Shown: positions 36,700-51,119, counted from the stretch's first letter. The stretch: 64,000 nt of DNA from Hippophae tibetana (GCA_037013495.1 CM072812.1:74755840-74819839); one strand, 5' to 3'. Program-made: numbers and translations. Notes: generated by a model from the sequence alone, not told the origin.

Positions 36700-39600
36700 C
36701 AACATTTCAATTTTTTTTATAAATTTAGATATTATAAGTATCATCTATATCAGATTCCTCAATTGGTTCTAATTACATTTTGAAAGCTTCTTCAAATATT
36801 TTTGCATTTTGTGAAAATTCATTTTTAAATTCCTTTTTATGTTGAAGTCTGCTTGGACATTCATTGGCATAATGTCATTCTTTATTACAAATCCAACATC
36901 TGCATTTTTTTTATTGAAGGGTAATAATTCCTGTTTTCAGAAAGTTTATACCTTTTCCTTCTAAAATATATGTTCTTATAGGTTTCTCTATTAAATATTT
37001 TTTTATATTTTTGGAAATCTTGTTTTCTGAATTTATATTTCTGTTTATAAGATTTCATATTACATTCATATTTTCTTGGTATTCTAAAATCTTTTGTATC
37101 ACAGTAGATTTTATCATTTTTTTTATTTGTTTATATTCCTTTCTTTCTCGACATTTAATAATGATCCAACTATTAAGGCTTCTTATTCTTCCTCTTAAAG
37201 TATCTAGTATCTAGTATAGTTTCTCTATTTCTTTGTTCCCAACTTTCTATTAAGGTTTTATGTAGTGTTCTTGGTAATTTTTGGAAAAACATTTCTTTAT
37301 AAGTTGTTTGCATAAAGGGTGGTAATTTATGGTAATACATTTCATATTCACAAATTAAAAAATCTATGTAACACTTGTTACAAATTTCCATATTTGTTAG
37401 ATGTCATTTAGCTTCATTGATTTCATTTTCACTAGATTCAGTGATAGTTATTCCTTTATCTTCGCTAATAAATTCTTTGTATATTTCATTTATTACTGTA
37501 TATAAGTATTCTCTTCCTGTGGAAGCATTCCCTGGCATTAACAAATGTTGTTGATATGTTAAGTTTGAAAACCGAACTTTAACATTTCCTGTCATTTTAT
37601 GTGTTATAAGTACCCTATAGATTGAAGGGTTTGTTTAGGTAATTTGAGAGATTCGTATGAGCACACTCATACCACTAGCCCATTCATCTAAAGCCTTATT
37701 CCTATCTCTCATACAATCTAAATCTAAAAGATTAGACTTGTAATTATCACAGAGTTTGAATTCTGGTGAAATACTACCTCTAGTTGTCCGATGCAAACAT
37801 TTCTCCATTTTAGGTGATTGTCTTCTTCTATCTGTGGTATCAGATTGTTCTATCCTTTGCCTATTTCTTTCTCCCCTATGTGGGTTAGATGTTCCTTCTT
37901 AGTAAGGAACTAGTAATAAAATTGTTTCCATATGATTTTTTGGGGTCATGTTTTCTCGTTTAGAATCAATTTCACTAATTATTGTCATATCTTCTTCTTC
38001 TTTATTTGTACCAAGTTTTTCATTATAATATTTTTTTATTTCTTCATTAATTAGTGTCATTAAACTAACTAATTTTTCTATAACACTTTTCAAGGTTCAT
38101 GAATTTTCTTTCTAATTCTTTTCTATATTCTATTAAATTAGAATTATATTTTTCTCTAAAATCTTTCTTCATTTTTTTCTTTTTTCACTTTTAGGAATTA
38201 GGATATTTGATTTTCTAAGTGGTTCTTCTTTTAGTCCTTTTAAGGGGTCATATTTATGACTTATAATTTCATTGTTTCTATGTATGTTGTATATATCTTT
38301 TCTTAGTTTTGAAAATTCCTTATGTATATCTTATTGTAGTTTATTATAACCACATTTCTTTATTACCTTTAATAATTTTTGTGTGTGTCTATTATTTCCT
38401 ATAGGTATTTTGTGTTTGATTTTTAAACTAAATTTATTTTCTCTATTAATATTTGCATAGTTTCAAATAATGTTTCTTGATGTTTTGCTACGTCTACTAG
38501 GCTTCCATTTACTTCTAAATGCATATTTTTTATTTTATCTCTAAACATTATTTTTTTCCTAATATAACATCATGAACATTAGCCTTCATTATTTTGACTT
38601 CATTTTTTAGTTTTTTAACTTCTTTTTGGTTAAAAGTTTCTTCTTCATGGTTTATAAAAGTAAACATTGGCATACTATTATTTTTAATAATATTACTTTT
38701 TCTTCCTGTTATTAAGGGTTTTTCTTTGATATCTAATTATCATTCTCTGATATTTCAAAATATGTTAGTATTTTTGGTTTTATTATTTGTTCAAGTTCCT
38801 TAAAAGTTTTGTCTATTTCTATAAATTCATTTTTTTCTATATATTGAACTATTATGACTTTTTATTAAAAAATATGATATTAGATAATGTATTGAAAATG
38901 AATGATTTACTTCTTGCATTAATTCTCTTCTTTCAAATTTATAAGCTAGATTTAATACTTAGTTTAGATTTTTGTCATGAATATTAATAGCAAATATAGG
39001 ATATGTTCTAAATTTTAACTTTTGATATCCTAAGTTACCATGAATCATTCCTAATAAGACATCTTTACTATTTATTATTTTATTATTTAGTAATGTTATT
39101 TTTATTAGTTTATCTATTCCTTCTCTGAAATGAGTTTTATTAATATTTGAATTCTTCTTAAATAGATGTATCTAATTTTTTCTTTATCTTTATGATGAAT
39201 TTTGAATAGCTTGTTTAATATAGTTTATTTATTAATTATTGATATATCATACATTTATTTTGTATCTATAATTTTAATACTCATTTTTTTATTATTTATA
39301 CCATAATAAATTTTATTTTTCCTAGTGAATAATTTTCTAAACAAGAATGATAGATCTTTAAATCATCTTATTCTTTAAGATTTTATTTTATTTTTTGAAT
39401 TTATTTAAATTTCTTTTTATTTATTATTAATTATTGTGAAAATATCACGAGATGTTTTCTCTTTCTATGTCTATTATTTATTGGATTATATTTTTTTTCT
39501 TTCATTTTAGGAACACTACTATTTTTTTTTTAAATTTAACTTCCGTTATATTTTAAAAGTATTTTTGAATTTTTTGAAATCTTAAGTGTATTATTATTGA
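36700..39600 (-). mobile_element. Second endogenous pararetrovirus fossil (Caulimoviridae, badnavirus-like)
   Basis: Read on the minus strand, the order is again virus-like. A movement-protein-like part lies at about 38950-39400 (words such as KDVLLGMIHGNLGYQKLKF). A middle part follows at 38100-38600 (MHLEVNGSLVDVAKHQETLF). A segment at 37404-37595 (VRFSNLTYQQHLLMPGNAST) recalls badnavirus-type polyproteins. A coat-protein part lies at 37173-37391 (LPPFMQTTYKEMFFQKLP), with the coat zinc knuckle near 36850-36910. Protease and polymerase are not seen. It is a different lineage from the fossil at 5.4-9.5 kb. The copy is partial, broken many times and looks ancient. Genus and ends are approximate. 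Confidence 0.7.
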
Positions 39601-41330
39601 TATTAATCCCTAAAATCAAATAATTCCAATAATTTTTATTTTTGTGAATTATTATTCACTTAGAAAAAGCCAACACATTAAATTACATAAAAACCTTTAA
39701 AAACTATGTACCCTCAAGTTTTGAGGTATTTTTAATAATATACTTAAGATTTCACTTAGAAAAATCCTCCAAAAAGTTTACATAAAATTTTATTATATTC
39801 AAAATAAAAGATGAAAACATTTGTCTCAAAAAACAACCTCCAGCAACTTCACTGATCCACTGCATGCGCAATCATCCTACAAGCAACCAAGTTCACTAAT
39901 CTCTATTTATATTATATATAATGTTATTAATTTATGGGATATGTATAAATGATAAATTATTTTATGATCATCCAATTATTTATAATTTATACACGCTGTA
40001 ATATCGGCCTAGTAATTTTTAAATTTTTAATTATTCAAAGAAGAGATTCTTGTTGGGAAAAAAAGTTTTGAATTAAAAATTGAAACGTTTTTTTTTAATT
40101 AAATTTTAAAACCTCTTTTGCTTTAAATTTAAACGTAAAAGTTTATTTTGCTATGTCCGTTTGGGCCGTTTTTTTTCTTTCTGCCGTACCTTATATATAT
40201 TTGAGGTGTGGCAGAGAAAAAAGAAAGTGATTGAAGATATACGATGGAAAAACTGAAAAAAGGTGGTGTACCGGAAAAAAAATTGATTTTTTTTAATTTA
40301 GAGTTAGTTTTTTTAAATAAAATTTAAAAATTAATAAGTTAATAATTTATAGTGTAATTTTATTATAATTTAATCTTAATATTTGGGTTATAAGTTTTTT
40401 GAATTCTCTAAATAAAAAATTATTTTAAAAACATTGTTTGATATATATACCTTAAGTTTTTTTTCCTCTATTTAAATTTTATGTTACTTAAATTTTACAT
40501 TTATAATTTATATATATTTATATATGTATTTTTGATTTAGAATAATATAATTTTATTTTTAATTTATTTATCTATATATTTTTTATTTACAATTTTAAGA
40601 TAAATTTACCTATTTTCGGACAATTTTTTTTTTAAATTTTAAAAACAGTATACAGGACAAACAATATTCAAATTTTTTAAACTCGCTTTTCTGTAAGTTG
40701 GGTACTTTGAATACTGCTTTTTAGCTTTCTTTTACTGCTAATTTTACTCCTATTTTTTGTAACTTGGATACAGATTTTTACGTTTTTCTTTTATGGTTAA
40801 TTTTACTCCCATTTTCTGTAACTTGGACACTTTCACTTTACCTATTTACATTTTCTTATTCATAATTTACTTTTAACTTTTCGTTGCATTATGTTTATTT
40901 TTTTATTAGATTCTCAAGTTTATTCCTAATATTAATTAATTTGCTATTATATTGTTTGGGCTTTTCTTAAGTTGGTGCTATTAATTTAACATTATTTTTT
41001 TTATTTATGGTGTTAAAGTATCATATTTTTCCAGTAACATATTCTGTTTGATATACTGTTCATTTTAGTAATTAATTAATCTATAATTATTATATTTTCT
41101 TAATTTACAGTTGTTGGTTTTGTTTACATATACACTCACTCATTGTTGTTTTTTATTATCTCATATATTTGTTTAATGCATTTTCCTTCGCTGCTTTATT
41201 TTAATTGCTTTAGAGTTGATTTTTCGATCTTTAAAGTTTTCTTAAAATTCCTTATTTGTATCTTAATTATGTTCATAACTTTGGTGGTTATAAGACTTCA
41301 TTATTAATTGTGTATTTTTCAAACAAAAAA
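39601..41330. other. AT-rich DNA, possibly including a copia LTR
   Basis: No gene seen. The stretch from about 40051 (tgttgggaaaaaaag) to about 41275 (ttatgttca) lies immediately before the gag of the next copia element and could be its 5' LTR, with paired phrases such as tgtaacttgga at 40759 and 40820. No second copy exists in the window to prove it. Confidence 0.3.
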
Positions 41331-43852
41331 ATATTATGATATCTGAAATGATCACTCATTTGTTCCAAGCTAAGAACCAAACTGTGAATATTGGTAATCC
41401 TATTACGAGTGGTTCTTATGTGAACCAAATAATAAAGCTTTCTGTAACTCATGGGTTATCCTAATGTTATCAGTTTCGACTCATTTAAACCATGTTGTGG
41501 CAGAGGAACCGAAGAAGTTCGATGGCTTGAACTTCAAGAAGTAGATGAGTAAGACAATGTTCTATCTTAACACCTTGAATTTAGTAAGGTTCTTGGCTGA
41601 AGAAACTCTCAATCAACCTAATGGTGAACAAGATTTTCAGTTTGCTAGTCCTATTAAAGCATAGTAGCATTCTGATTACCTATATTAGAACTATGTTTTG
41701 AATAGCATAATCAACTCTTTGTACAATGAGTACAATAAGAAGAATATGGCTAGAGACTTGTGGGAGTCAAAAGTATGAAAATATTGGTTCTAAGAAAATT
41801 TTGATTGGTCGTTTTCTTGATTATAAAATGGTAGATTCTAAACCTGTATGCAATCAAGTACGTAAAATTTAAGATATTTTAACAAAGATGTATGATGAAA
41901 GAATGATACTTAGTGAGACCTTCCAAGTTGTAGCTATTATTAGAAAGTTGTCCCCTTTGTGGATAGGAATCAAGGCCTACCTTAAGCATAAGCGAAAGGA
42001 AATGTTTGTTCATAAAATTTAAGGTGAAAGAAGACAACAATGCTTAGAAGGTATATCCCATCATCATCCAAGGCTAATATGATGGAGCATTGTCAAAGCT
42101 CCAAGCACAATAAGAACAAGGGAAATGGTAAGAAGGGTAAAGGGTCTAACTTAGGACCTAGATGAGCAACGTTTAAGAAGTTACGCTTTAGAGAGATTTT
42201 CTTTAATTGTCAATAGACAGGACAGAAAGCCTCAGAGTGAAAATTTCCAAAGAGAAACAAGAATCGTGAGGCAAACACAATTGACTTTATCACTCATGAT
42301 ATCTCTGATATTGAATTGTGTGAAGTCATTTCAAAGGTCAACTCGATGGGGGTCAAATCCAAAAGAGTGGTGGATTGATACTAGTGTAACCATACATGTT
42401 TGCTTAGATAAGGAGCTTTTTATTACTTTCTAACCTATCAAGAATATGGGAAGCTATTTATAGGAAACTTTGCTACTTTTGTTGATGAAGGGCAAGGAAA
42501 AGTAGTACTAATGATGACTTCTGGGAAGATATGACTCTAAACAATTTGTGCTTAAGATTCACAGAACCTTTTTTTCCGGTTTGTTGTTGAATAAACATGG
42601 CTTTAAAATTGTCTATGAGTCAGACAAGGTCATATTGACCAAAAAGGGTATGTGTGTATTGGGTTGTTTAAGTTAAATGTTACAACTGTAATGCCTAAGA
42701 AAATTTAAAAAAGTTAATTCTTCTATTTACTTTCTTGAGTCCTCCAATTTATGTTATGGAAGATTAGGTCATCTTAATTATATCATATTTTGTAGATTAA
42801 TTAACTTGGACCATATACCTACTTTCCAAATTGATTCCAAACATAAATGTAGGATTTGTGTTGAGGCAAAAATGACAAGGTCATCATTCCACTTGATTGA
42901 AAGGAACACTGAATGCCTAGATTTAATCCACAGTGATCTATATGATTTCAAATTTCTTCAAACAACAGGTGGCAATAAGTATTTTATTATGTATGTTGAT
43001 GACAACACAAAATATTAATGTGTATTTGTTTAAAAGAGAAATTAAGCTATAGAGAATTAATTCTTTATAAAAACAATTGAGCATGGTAGTGAATATGAAC
43101 CATCATTTGGTGAATTTTGGGTACAACATAAAATTATACATGAAACCACAGTGTCTTATTCAGCTCAGCAAAATGGAGTTGTTGAGCATAAGAATCGTAC
43201 CTTGAATGCAATACTATTATGTTTTGCGTTGCCACAGAACTTGTGAGGAAAACTATTTTTTCAACTAACGACCTTTTAAATAAAGCATCTCGGAAAAAGA
43301 ACAAAAGAAAGTATAAATTATTTAAAGGAAGGGTACCTTCTTTTAAATATTTATGAGTATGAGGGTGTCTTGTCAAAGTAGTCGTAACTATACCTAAGAA
43401 GATGAACACAAATCCAAAAATGATAGGTTGCATTTTCATTGGATATGCACATAATAGTAGTGTTTATCGTTTTCTTATGCATGAGTCAAAAATTCTAAAC
43501 ATACACAAGAACACGATAATAAAATCAAGGAATGCATCGTTCTTTGAATATGTATTTCAAAGTAAATCTTAAGAGAATCAAGTTTGTCTAAACGAACTTA
43601 TGAGACTATGAATGAAGAGAATCAGGGTAAAATATATGAATAAGAGGTTGATGATGAGATTGAAGTTGAACCCAAACGTAGTAAGAGGGTTAGGACAGAA
43701 ACGTCCTATAGTCTAGATTTTATGACCTATTTGCTAGAAAGTGAACATCAAACTTAGGAAGACGCTGTGAACTCTTCTAAAGATCCTTAATGGAAAAAGG
43801 CCATTAAAATTGAAATTGAATCCATTACGTAAAATCACACTTGAAAACTAAT
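41331..43852 (+). mobile_element. Ty1/copia retrotransposon, 5' half, interrupted by Athila
   Basis: Plus-strand copia parts occur in order: gag from about 41490 (EEPKKFDGLNFKK-like words) to 42250, protease region near 42350, pre-integrase and integrase from about 42720 to 43250 (CRICVEAKMTRSSF, DLIHSDLYDFK), then the linker up to the start of reverse transcriptase near 43800. There it stops abruptly at the end of the Athila LTR. The rest of the polymerase is not found beyond the Athila element, so the far half was lost. It is a fossil with many breaks, older than the Athila insertion. Confidence 0.75.
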
Positions 43853-45834
43853 TGTTGTGTGTTTTACAACACACAAAAAACGTGCAAGTATACACGGTCA
43901 CAAGTAATAATATGATAAATAAATTATCGTTTCCACAGAGAAATGTTACCAACTCTTGTTAATTACTAAAATTATTTAAACCTAATTTTATTCAAACAAT
44001 CAATAATTTTATGCAGTTTGACTTAATCAATAATTTTGTTTCTTTTTAACAATTTTTATGAAAATTCTAGGATTGCAGTTTACCCAAATTAATTCACTTG
44101 AATATTTTATTCTCTCTTGATTTATGCTCTTATGTTTTAAGTTATTAACCAAGAACTCCTAATTTATCCATATATCTCTTTCAAGCTCCATACAGACACA
44201 TCCAGTTAAAATGATTCACTATATTCCTATGAGAATTAATTTCAACCAGATTTATTAAGTTCTAAGTTCTCAAAAAGTTACACATACAATAAAAGTATAT
44301 TTCTATCCCTTATGTATATACGTTATTTTATCCCGAGCAACCCACAAAAATTCTTTTTTCAAGTTTATTTAAGTGCCACATATCAGTTAATTAATCTTCC
44401 GATAATTAAAAGCATTTAAAGCAGGTAAAATAAACAACTTAAAACAGTTCCACAAATCATTCAAAAATAATTACTTCAAGTTTCATAATTTACGTAACAC
44501 TGCAATCCTAGAACAAATAGATTAGTTCATAGCAGAAATTAAAATTACAACACCACAAAAATAAAACATTGCAGAGAAACAAAAATTAAAAGAAAATGAG
44601 TTAGGAGAAACTCTTTCACGATTCCTCAATGAAAAATAATTTCTTCCATTTCCTTCTTCTTCATCAACCTCTTTCTCTGTAATTTTCCTAAGATAATACA
44701 CAACAAAAATGTCAAAATAAAATTTTCTACGTGTAAAAGAGACACGCAGAGAGGAAAAATGAAAACTTCTTAAGAGGAAATAATTAAAGCAAATCAGAGA
44801 GTTGGAAAATCCTTGAAAAATTTGAGAGAGAACTTTCTGCTCAAAAATAAAATGAAAAACGAAGAAGAGAGAATTATACAAAAAAAAACTAAAAAAAAAC
44901 CAAAAACAAGTAAAATGAAAATTTTCGTAACATATATCCCCCACTTTTCAATTATTCCTTTTTTTATTATTATTTTAATATTAGTGGGCGACACAAATAA
45001 ATGGGGGGGAATAAAAAAACATCACGCGTGAAAACAATTCTGCGTGTTTCTAATTTTTTTTTTCTTCTACGCATGCCATGTGTCGCCATGTGATTGGCTA
45101 CGAGCAATTCAGAGACACGTGGCAGCGTTTCATTGGACGGGCAGGTCGGGCTCATGGAGGAATGATAGAGCGTAACACACGTGATTTTTTCGGGTAGCGG
45201 CTCGGTGCGCGACAGCTGGATCCACGTGCTTCAATCTGGACCATTCAACTGATCCAACGATGAGCGATGCGCCTCGGGGAAATTCTGCGCAGTCGACATG
45301 TGGGTCCCACCCTGCACGCCAGTGGGCCCCACTCGGGTGCCGAGCCGCGTGAAACAGAATCTGCGCCCACGCAATTCTATCGGGTGTGATCTGGACGGTC
45401 CACGTTTCGCGCGTGGTGTATGGCGCGTGGTTCTTCTTACCTGCGCAAAAAAATATATTTTCTTAATTTCATTTTGACACATAAATTTATTTCAAATTAT
45501 ATTTTCAACTTTCTTTAATTACAGTTTAGCCCTTTTCTAATTTAAATTAAAATTTTAAGCTTTTAATAATTAAAATTAAGCCCGATTTAAGTTTAAATTA
45601 TATTTTTGACTTTTATAAATTGCAATTAAACACTCTTTTATTTGAAATTATATTTTTGGACACAAATTTGCAATTAAGTACGTTTTCGATACAAATTATT
45701 TAATTTTTATTAAAAATTATAAAAAATAGTAAATACTAATTAATTCATCGAAAATTAACTAAAATCATTAAGAACATAGTAATTATAATTAATAAAATAG
45801 GTGAAAATAATTATATAAAATACAGTTATCAACA
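43853..45834 (-). repeat. 3' LTR of the Athila element
   Basis: Read on the minus strand the LTR starts tgttgataactgta at 45834, directly after a purine-rich tract, and ends ...gtaaaacacacaaca at 43853. This gives 1982 bp with TG...CA ends, typical of the long LTRs of Athila elements. A GC-rich stretch at 45000-45450 lies inside it. No second copy is present in the window, so the LTR is defined by its ends and position, not by a pair. Confidence 0.75.
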
Positions 45835-45847
45835 CCCCCAAACTTAA
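45835..45847 (-). other. Polypurine tract of the Athila element
   Basis: On the minus strand aagtttgggggt-like sequence directly precedes the LTR start tgttgataac. This is the normal position for the primer of plus-strand synthesis. Confidence 0.7.
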
Positions 45848-46478
45848 GTTTTTGCTAGTCCTCGAGCAAAAAGAAAAGAAATAAAACAAAGATAACTGCA
45901 TTTAAAATAGTAATTTTCAAAATATTTCTTTTTAATCATTCCAAATTACATAACTCAAAGAAATAAAAGAATTTTATCTAAGTATCAAAATCAATTTAAA
46001 AATATATTCCATTTTCACAATGAATTGTAGTGTGTGTGTGAAGTGTTTTCATATTTCATCACATGCAATCCGGATCAGTTTATGCAAATATAAAATCAAA
46101 CCGATTTTAATGAAATCACAAATCTCATACGTTTATTTTTCATTTCTCTCTCCACTAATGTAGACAAACACAACCAAAAATCAATAGGACTTTATTAAGC
46201 TTGTAATGTATGGCTTAGGTAAAGGTAGGATAAAAGATATATTTAGCTCAATTTTTCCTAAACAACATTTTAGGATTGAAACAAGAGATCTTCTATCATC
46301 ACAACAGATACTTCCCAATTTGGGATTTAACATCACATACAATAACCTTTTTTTCTATTTTTCTTTTCTTTTCTGTTTCTTGTCAGAATTTTTTTTTAGT
46401 ATCCTCTTTTTTATGATATATCATTAAATATTTACTAACAACTGTCAAATGTTAGTTCGATGAGAAAAATAGATATAT

Positions 46479-46481
<3 letters not shown>

Positions 46482-46561
<80 letters not shown>
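46482..46561. repeat. Compound (CA)n(TA)n microsatellite
   Basis: About 31 CA units (46482-46544) run into about eight TA units. It lies in the 3' untranslated section of the Athila element. Confidence 0.95.
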
Positions 46562-46562
<1 letters not shown>

Positions 46563-47389
46563 TTAGTAGGCTTTTGAAATGAAATAAAAATATATATAGA
46601 ACTTTGAAGCTCAAAAGGGGGGTACTATGGATAAAGCATGTGAAGATAGATAGAAAGGCTCAAACGATCCAAAGATGGCCTAAATCATTTTCTTAGTTAA
46701 ATGTTATCTATAATTTCGTCTCGAGAGAAAATCAAATAAATTCTAAAAAACTGTGACACCACATATATTAATCAAATTCCATACTCACATAAACCTTCTC
46801 TAAATTATCATGGCAACTCAAAAATCAAGACTAGTGCTCATAAATATTTATTGTTGTAAAAATGAGACATGTGTAAAAATTATTCATCGCTTAGACAATA
46901 TTCGAATTTTTCAAGGAGTTATGTATTACTTAAAATGAAGAAATAACATAACAAAAATTAGATCACCATTAAACGCAAAATATCTTCTAATGTTCGATCA
47001 ACCAAACAAACAAACATCAAGCAATATTTCCAATAAGTTTAATCTCAACACCCCCAAATGTAATATGCACATTGTCCCCAATGTGTGGAAATTTAAAGAA
47101 CAAAGGAGATGTGTTAAAATAAACTTCCCTGAATGGTGAGTTGACTTGTGAGATTGAATTCCAAAATCGTTTTACCTCCTTCGATTTGCACCTATCAAAA
47201 CAAAATAACAGCATGAAGAAATATGCAACTACTACATGTTCTAAAAGACAATAAACAAATAAATAAAAATTAAAACATATGGATTGCCTCCCAAGAAGCG
47301 CTTGATTTAGAGTCATCAGCTTGACTGCCTTTATTCTTGCTTTAGGTTGGATCGGATAAGAAAATGGTGGACTTTTGACGATCAATGTC

Positions 47390-48980
47390 ACCCCCCAATA
47401 ATGTTTGAGTCTTTGCCCATTCACTTGGAAACTGTTTTGTGATTCTTCACCTTTAATCTCAACAGCCTCATATGGGTGTACTTTGGTAATAATGAAAGGC
47501 CCTGACCACTTCGATTTCAATTTTCCTGAGAAGAACTTCAAACGAGAGTTGAAGAGGAGTACTTTCTGTCCTGGTTCAAAGTGTCGATGCAAGATTTTGT
47601 TGTCATGCCACCTCTTCGTTTTTCCTTATAAATCTCGGCATTTTCATATGCGTGTAAACGAATCTCGTCCATCTCATTGAGTTATAGGAGACGTTTTTCG
47701 CCAGCGGCTCCTAAATCAAAATTTAAATTTTTGATAGCCCAATACGCATGGTGCTCTAATTCAACCGGGAGATGACAAGCTTTCCCAAACACTAACCGAT
47801 ATGGGGACATCCCAATGGGTGTCTTATATGTTGTTCGGTATGCCCAGAGTGCATCATCCAACCTTTTAGACCAATCCTTCCTTGAAGGATTTACCGTCTT
47901 CTCCAAGATCCTCTTCACCTCTCTGTTTGATATCTCCACTTGTCCACTAGTTTGAGGATGGTAAGCAGTTGCAACCTTGTGAGAGACACCGTATTTAGCA
48001 AGGAGGGTTTCAAAAGATTTGTTGCAAAAATGAGTTCCCTCATCGCTTATGATTGCCCTTGGGGTGCCAAAACGAGTAAAAATGTTTTTCTTTAGAAAAT
48101 TCAACACCACTTTAGAATCATTGGTAGGCAAGGGAATTGCCTCTACCCACTTAGAAACATAATCCACAGCAACCAGAATGTAGAGATTGTTGTAAGAAGA
48201 GACAAACGGCCCCATGAAATCAATTCCCCAGACATCAAATATTTCTACCTCAAGAATATTGTTTAGAGGCATCTCGTGTTTCTTAGAAATGTTACCAACT
48301 CTTTGGCACCTGTCACATTGTGAGACAAAGAAATGTGCATCTTTAAACAGATTTGGCCAGTAAAAACCAGATTGAAGAACCTTAGCTGTTGTTCTTTCTC
48401 TTCCAAAATGGCCTCCGTAGGCTGAAGAATGACAATGTTTAAGTATATTTTCAATTTCTTCCCTTGGGACACACCTTCTGATAATTTGATCTGCACAATG
48501 CTTAAACAAGTAAGGCTCATCCCATAAATAGTACTTAACATTGTGTAAGAATTTTTTCTTCTGTTGGAAAGACATTTCAGGTGGGAGCACATTGCTTACG
48601 ATATAATTAACATAGTCTGCGTACCATGGCACACTTTTATGGTCTAAGAAAAATAGTCGCTCATCAGGAAAAGTCTCACCAATGATTGTCTTGTCTACGG
48701 CTCCATTATTATTCTCCAATCTCGATAGATGATCAACCACTTGATTTTCGGTTCCCTTTTTATCCTTGATCTCCAAATCAAATTCTTGCAGTAGGAGGAT
48801 CCATCTAATCAATCTCAGTTTTGCATCTTTCTTAGCCATAAGATATTTTATAGTAGAATGGTCCGTATAAACTGTCACCTTAGTGCCGATTAGGTAGGAA
48901 CGAAACTTTTCAAAAGCATATACAACAGTAAGTAATTATTTTTCAGTGGTAGCATAATTCAGTTGAGCTCCGGTCAAAGT
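47390..48980 (-). pseudogene. Athila RNase H and integrase region
   Basis: RNase H words ([20 protein letters not shown]) lie near 48820-48880. The integrase zinc-binding part ([16 protein letters not shown]) is near 48400, its core ([35 protein letters not shown]) at 47950-48230, and its C-terminal part (FEPGQKVLLFNSRLKFFSGK) at 47500-47590. It is part of the fossil Athila polyprotein. Confidence 0.85.
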
Positions 48981-49085
48981 TTTGCTGGCATAGTAAATGT
49001 CATGGAAAACTCTCTTTTTTCGTTGTCCTAAAACAGCTCCTACCACAAAATCACTGGCATCACACATGAGCTCGAAAGGTAGGTT

Positions 49086-51044
49086 CTAATCTGGTGCAAT
49101 AATGATGGGAGCCGTGATCAACTTTTCTTTCAAAACCCGGAAAGCTTCAAAACAATCTTCGTCAAATGTGAATTTTGTATCTTTCTCCAAAAGGTTGCAA
49201 AGAGGCTTAGATATCTTGGAGAAATCCTTTATGAATCGCCTATAGAATCCTGCATGACCAAGAAAACTTCTAATTCCTTTCACCGAGGTTGGAGGCGGTA
49301 GTTTCTCAATGGTTTCAATCTTTGCCCTATCCACTTCAATTCCCTTTGACGAAATTAGATGGCCGAGAACAACACCTTCTTCTACCATGAAGTGGCACTT
49401 TTCCCAATTTAAAACCAAGTTTGTTTCTTCGAATTTTTGTAAGACCAAAGAAAGGTTATGCAAGCACATATAATATGAATCTCCAAACACTGAGAAGTCA
49501 TCCATAAATATCTCAATGAAATTTTCCACCATGTTTGAGAAGATAGCCATCATACACCTTTGAAAAGTGGCTGGGGCATTGCAAAGTCCAAACGGCATTC
49601 TTCGGAAGGCAAAAGTTCCTTATGGACAAGTGAAAATGGTCTTCTCTTGATCCTCAGGTGCGATAACAATTTGGTTGTATCCTGAATATCCATCCAAGAA
49701 ACAATAGAAAGAATGTCCTGCCAATCTGTCTAGCATTTGGTCAATAAATGGAAGAGGAAAATGATCCTTTCGAGTGGCCTTATTGAGCTTCCTATAATCC
49801 ATGCATACTCGTCAACCCGTCACTTTCCTTGTGGGGATCAACTCATTGTTGCTATTAACCTCCACTGTAATTCCTCCTTTCTTCGGAACACAATGAATTG
49901 GGCTGACCCAAGAGCTATCTGAAATAGGATAGATAATATCTGCATCTAACCATTTAATGATCTCATCTTTTACTACTTCCTTCATGATTGGATTCAGACG
50001 ACGTTGATGCTCAATAGTAGGCTTGAAATCTTCCTCAAACAAGATCTTGTGCATGCATAGTGAAGGGCTAATTCCTTTAATGTCAGAGATAGACCACCCT
50101 AATGCCAGCTTGTAATTTCTCAACACTCTTAACAACTTCTTTTCTTGATCTTCATCTAGAGATGCTGAAATAATCACAGGCATGGTTGACATTTCACCCA
50201 AATAAGCATACCTCAAATGGTTAGGCAATGGTTTAAGCTCTAATAGTGGTTTTTGTTCCATAGATTGCTTCACATAGGTAAACTTAGACGGTGCTACAAC
50301 TTGTGATGCCTCTTTTTCAGCTTGAAGACTAAAGAGTTGTGGGGATGCTTCAAGTAACTTGAGATATTCAAGAGAATCAAAGTTATCAATAATATTGTCA
50401 TTCACAAGTGCAAGTTCCAAAGCATCAGTACTCAAATTTTCCTTGAAATTGCTTTCAACTAAAGCATTTACCATGTCAACTCTAAGGTAATCATCAGATT
50501 CTCTTGGAAATTTTATAGCTTTAAAGACATTGAAAGTTACCTCTTGGTCTTGAACTCTCATGGTGAGCTCTCCTTTTTGAACATCAATCAAAGTCCTACC
50601 AGTTGCTAAAAATGGTCTCTCGAGAATAATAGGAATCTCTTTATCTTCCTCCATGTCAAGAATTATGAAATCTGCAGGAAAGATAAATTTGTCAACCTTG
50701 ACAAGCACATCCTCTATTATGCCTCTTGGGTGTTTCAACGACCTATCTGCATGTTGCAGAGCCACAGTGGTCGATTGTGCTTCTCCTAATCCAAGTCTCT
50801 GATAGATGGATAGTGGCATTAAATTAATGCTTGCGCCCAGATCGCACAGAGCTCTACCAAAATAATTTTCACCAATAGTGCAAGGAATGGTAAAACTTTC
50901 TGGATCTTTCAGCTTAGGTGGTAGCTTCTTCTGAAGGATGGCACTACACTCCTCTGTGAGAGCAACTGTCTCAAAATCACCTAACCTTCTTTTTTTAGAC
51001 AGAATGTCTTTCATAAATTTCACATAACTGGGCATTTTCTCCAA
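49086..51044 (-). pseudogene. Athila protease and reverse transcriptase region
   Basis: The protease carries DLGASINLMPLSIY near 50830. The reverse transcriptase carries MDYRKLNKATRKDHFPLPFI near 49780, MPFGLCNAPATFQRCM near 49590 and the catalytic FMDDFSVFG near 49500, then the connection to RNase H. Residue choices are those of the Athila lineage. It is part of the fossil Athila polyprotein. Confidence 0.87.
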
Positions 51045-51119
51045 GGCATCAACAAAAGGAATGTTAATATGAAGTTTCTTAAATACTTCAAGAAACTTGG
51101 AGAACTATTTATCCAATTT

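Noticed and set aside
44522-45482. Several open frames of 60-140 codons, including a GC-rich one
   Set aside because: They lie inside the Athila LTR and have low-complexity or repeat-like translations; the GC-rich part is better explained as LTR promoter or leader sequence.
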